Shown here in pieces: positions 4,978 to 5,595 of a stretch of DNA of 5,595 bases (position 1 is its first letter; each line of letters begins with the position of its first letter). The stretch is from Aeromicrobium sp. GTDB lineage: Bacteria > Actinomycetota > Actinomycetes > Propionibacteriales > Nocardioidaceae. The notes under the pieces were generated by a model that searched no databases, was not told the origin of the DNA, and saw only the letters and a list, made by a program, of their open reading frames with translations. Location: assembly GCA_023254755.1 (NCBI GenBank), contig JALRKU010000029.1, forward strand, positions 1 to 5,595. Direction: 5' to 3'. The position numbers and the translations under genes were made by a program.

Positions 4978-5578
4978 CGACCGGTGACGGCGCGACCCAA
5001 CCCCGCCAGATCGCCAGCAGGCGCAGTCCCGTCGCGAGCACGGCACCGGTGACCACGACCGGCAGCGTCGGCAGCTCGGCCCACAGCCCCGCCGCCGCGA
5101 CACCCGACCCGAGCATCGCCGGGATCGCGTACAGCTCGCCGGTGCTGAGGATCACCGGCACCCGACCCGACAGCACGTCGCGGACGATGCCGCCGCCGAC
5201 CGCGGTCACGACCCCGAGGAACGCCGACGGGACCGGACCGAGTCCGTGCTCGACGGCCTTCAGCGTGCCGGCGACGCAGAACAGACCGAGCCCGAACGCG
5301 TCGAAGACGTTGATCGTGCGGTCCTGCCGGCTGAGCCGCGGGTGCCACCAGAACACCGCGACCGCGACGACGAGCGGCACAATCAGGTAGCGCCAGTCGG
5401 CCAGCGCGGTGGGCGGTATCTCGCCGATTAACAGATCGCGCACCCAGCCGCCGCCGAGGCCGGTGACGGTCGCCAGCGCGAGCACGCCGACGACGTCGAG
5501 ACGCTGGCGCACCGCGACCAGACCGCCCGACACGGCGAACACCGCGATCCCCAGCAGGTCGAGGACGAGCAGCAGCAT
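4967..5578 (-). CDS. TRIC-family (UPF0126) membrane cation channel
   Basis: This 203-residue, very hydrophobic protein belongs to the UPF0126/TRIC family, whose characterised prokaryotic members are trimeric K+-permeable channels. About seven transmembrane segments are expected. The two internal repeats each carry the family motif: GLGGGWVRDLL at residues 40-50 and AVGGGIVRDVL at 126-136. The glycine bends line the pore and the Arg-Asp pairs are conserved. Asp7 and Asp93 occupy equivalent places in the two halves, followed by AVSGG and CVAGT. The ATG at 5576-5578 gives the normal short N-terminus (LDLLGIAVFAVSGG). No Shine-Dalgarno is seen, but the bases just upstream read TGATG on the minus strand, so it may be coupled to an upstream gene. 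Residue 50 uses TTA and residue 54 uses ATA, both rare in this GC-rich setting. Its stop lies inside the flavoprotein gene. Confidence 0.92.
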   Translation of the reverse strand: MLLLVLDLLGIAVFAVSGGLVAVRQRLDVVGVLALATVTGLGGGWVRDLLIGEIPPTALADWRYLIVPLVVAVAVFWWHPRLSRQDRTINVFDAFGLGLFCVAGTLKAVEHGLGPVPSAFLGVVTAVGGGIVRDVLSGRVPVILSTGELYAIPAMLGSGVAAAGLWAELPTLPVVVTGAVLATGLRLLAIWRGWVAPSPVVSP

Positions 5579-5595
5579 CAGCGCGCCAGGAGCTT
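5578..5595 (-). CDS. Possible 3' end of an upstream minus-strand gene (edge fragment)
   Basis: On the minus strand the last 18 bases can be read as five codons (K-L-L-A-R) and a TGA at 5578-5580, whose final base is the A of the channel gene ATG. TGATG junctions are typical of coupled genes in GC-rich actinobacteria and would explain the missing Shine-Dalgarno of the channel gene. Five codons are far too few to name a product, and the stop could be there by chance. Confidence 0.25.
   Translation of the reverse strand, partial: KLLAR

Overview
This is a gene-dense, very high-GC window with GTG starts, stop/start overlaps and almost no intergenic DNA. It is typical of an Actinomycetota chromosome. 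The protein set (a DEAD-box helicase with an Arg/Gly/Gln/Asn-rich tail, an orphan ParA/Soj-like ATPase, a short YkuD transpeptidase) suggests a Nocardioidaceae-like or other mycobacterium-related actinobacterium. The genus is an inference I cannot verify here. No rRNA, tRNA, CRISPR array, insertion sequence or prophage signal was seen, and no stretch over 300 bases lacks a gene.

Layout. Bases 1-483 (+) hold the 3' end of a DEAD-box RNA helicase gene, from motif VI into a low-complexity basic tail with six GGQNR-type repeats. Facing it on the minus strand is a two-gene unit: a ParA-family ATPase (1192-1989) followed after 9 bases by a membrane-anchored L,D-transpeptidase (496-1182). The minus-strand ParA unit diverges from a plus-strand unit across 62 bases (1990-2051). 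That gap carries a perfect 8+8 bp dyad and -10-like hexamers placed for leaderless transcripts in both directions.

The plus-strand unit has four tightly packed genes: a short-chain dehydrogenase (2052-2810), an alpha/beta hydrolase (2812-3645), a compact sulfite-oxidase-fold molybdopterin oxidoreductase (3642-4262) and a ferredoxin-reductase-type flavoprotein (4255-4977). The last two overlap by 8 bases. They look like a soluble redox pair in which the flavoprotein passes NAD(P)H electrons to or from the molybdenum enzyme. Converging on this unit, and overlapping its end by 11 bases, is a TRIC/UPF0126-family membrane channel gene (4967-5578, -). The stop codon of a further minus-strand gene may overlap its start.

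The points most worth a second look are the ParA-transpeptidase coupling, the cytoplasmic molybdenum-flavin pair, the symmetric divergent promoter region, the repeat tail of the helicase, and a lone TTA leucine codon in the channel gene. Nothing here is clearly an undescribed defence or mobile system. The window looks like ordinary chromosome with a few unusual gene pairings.
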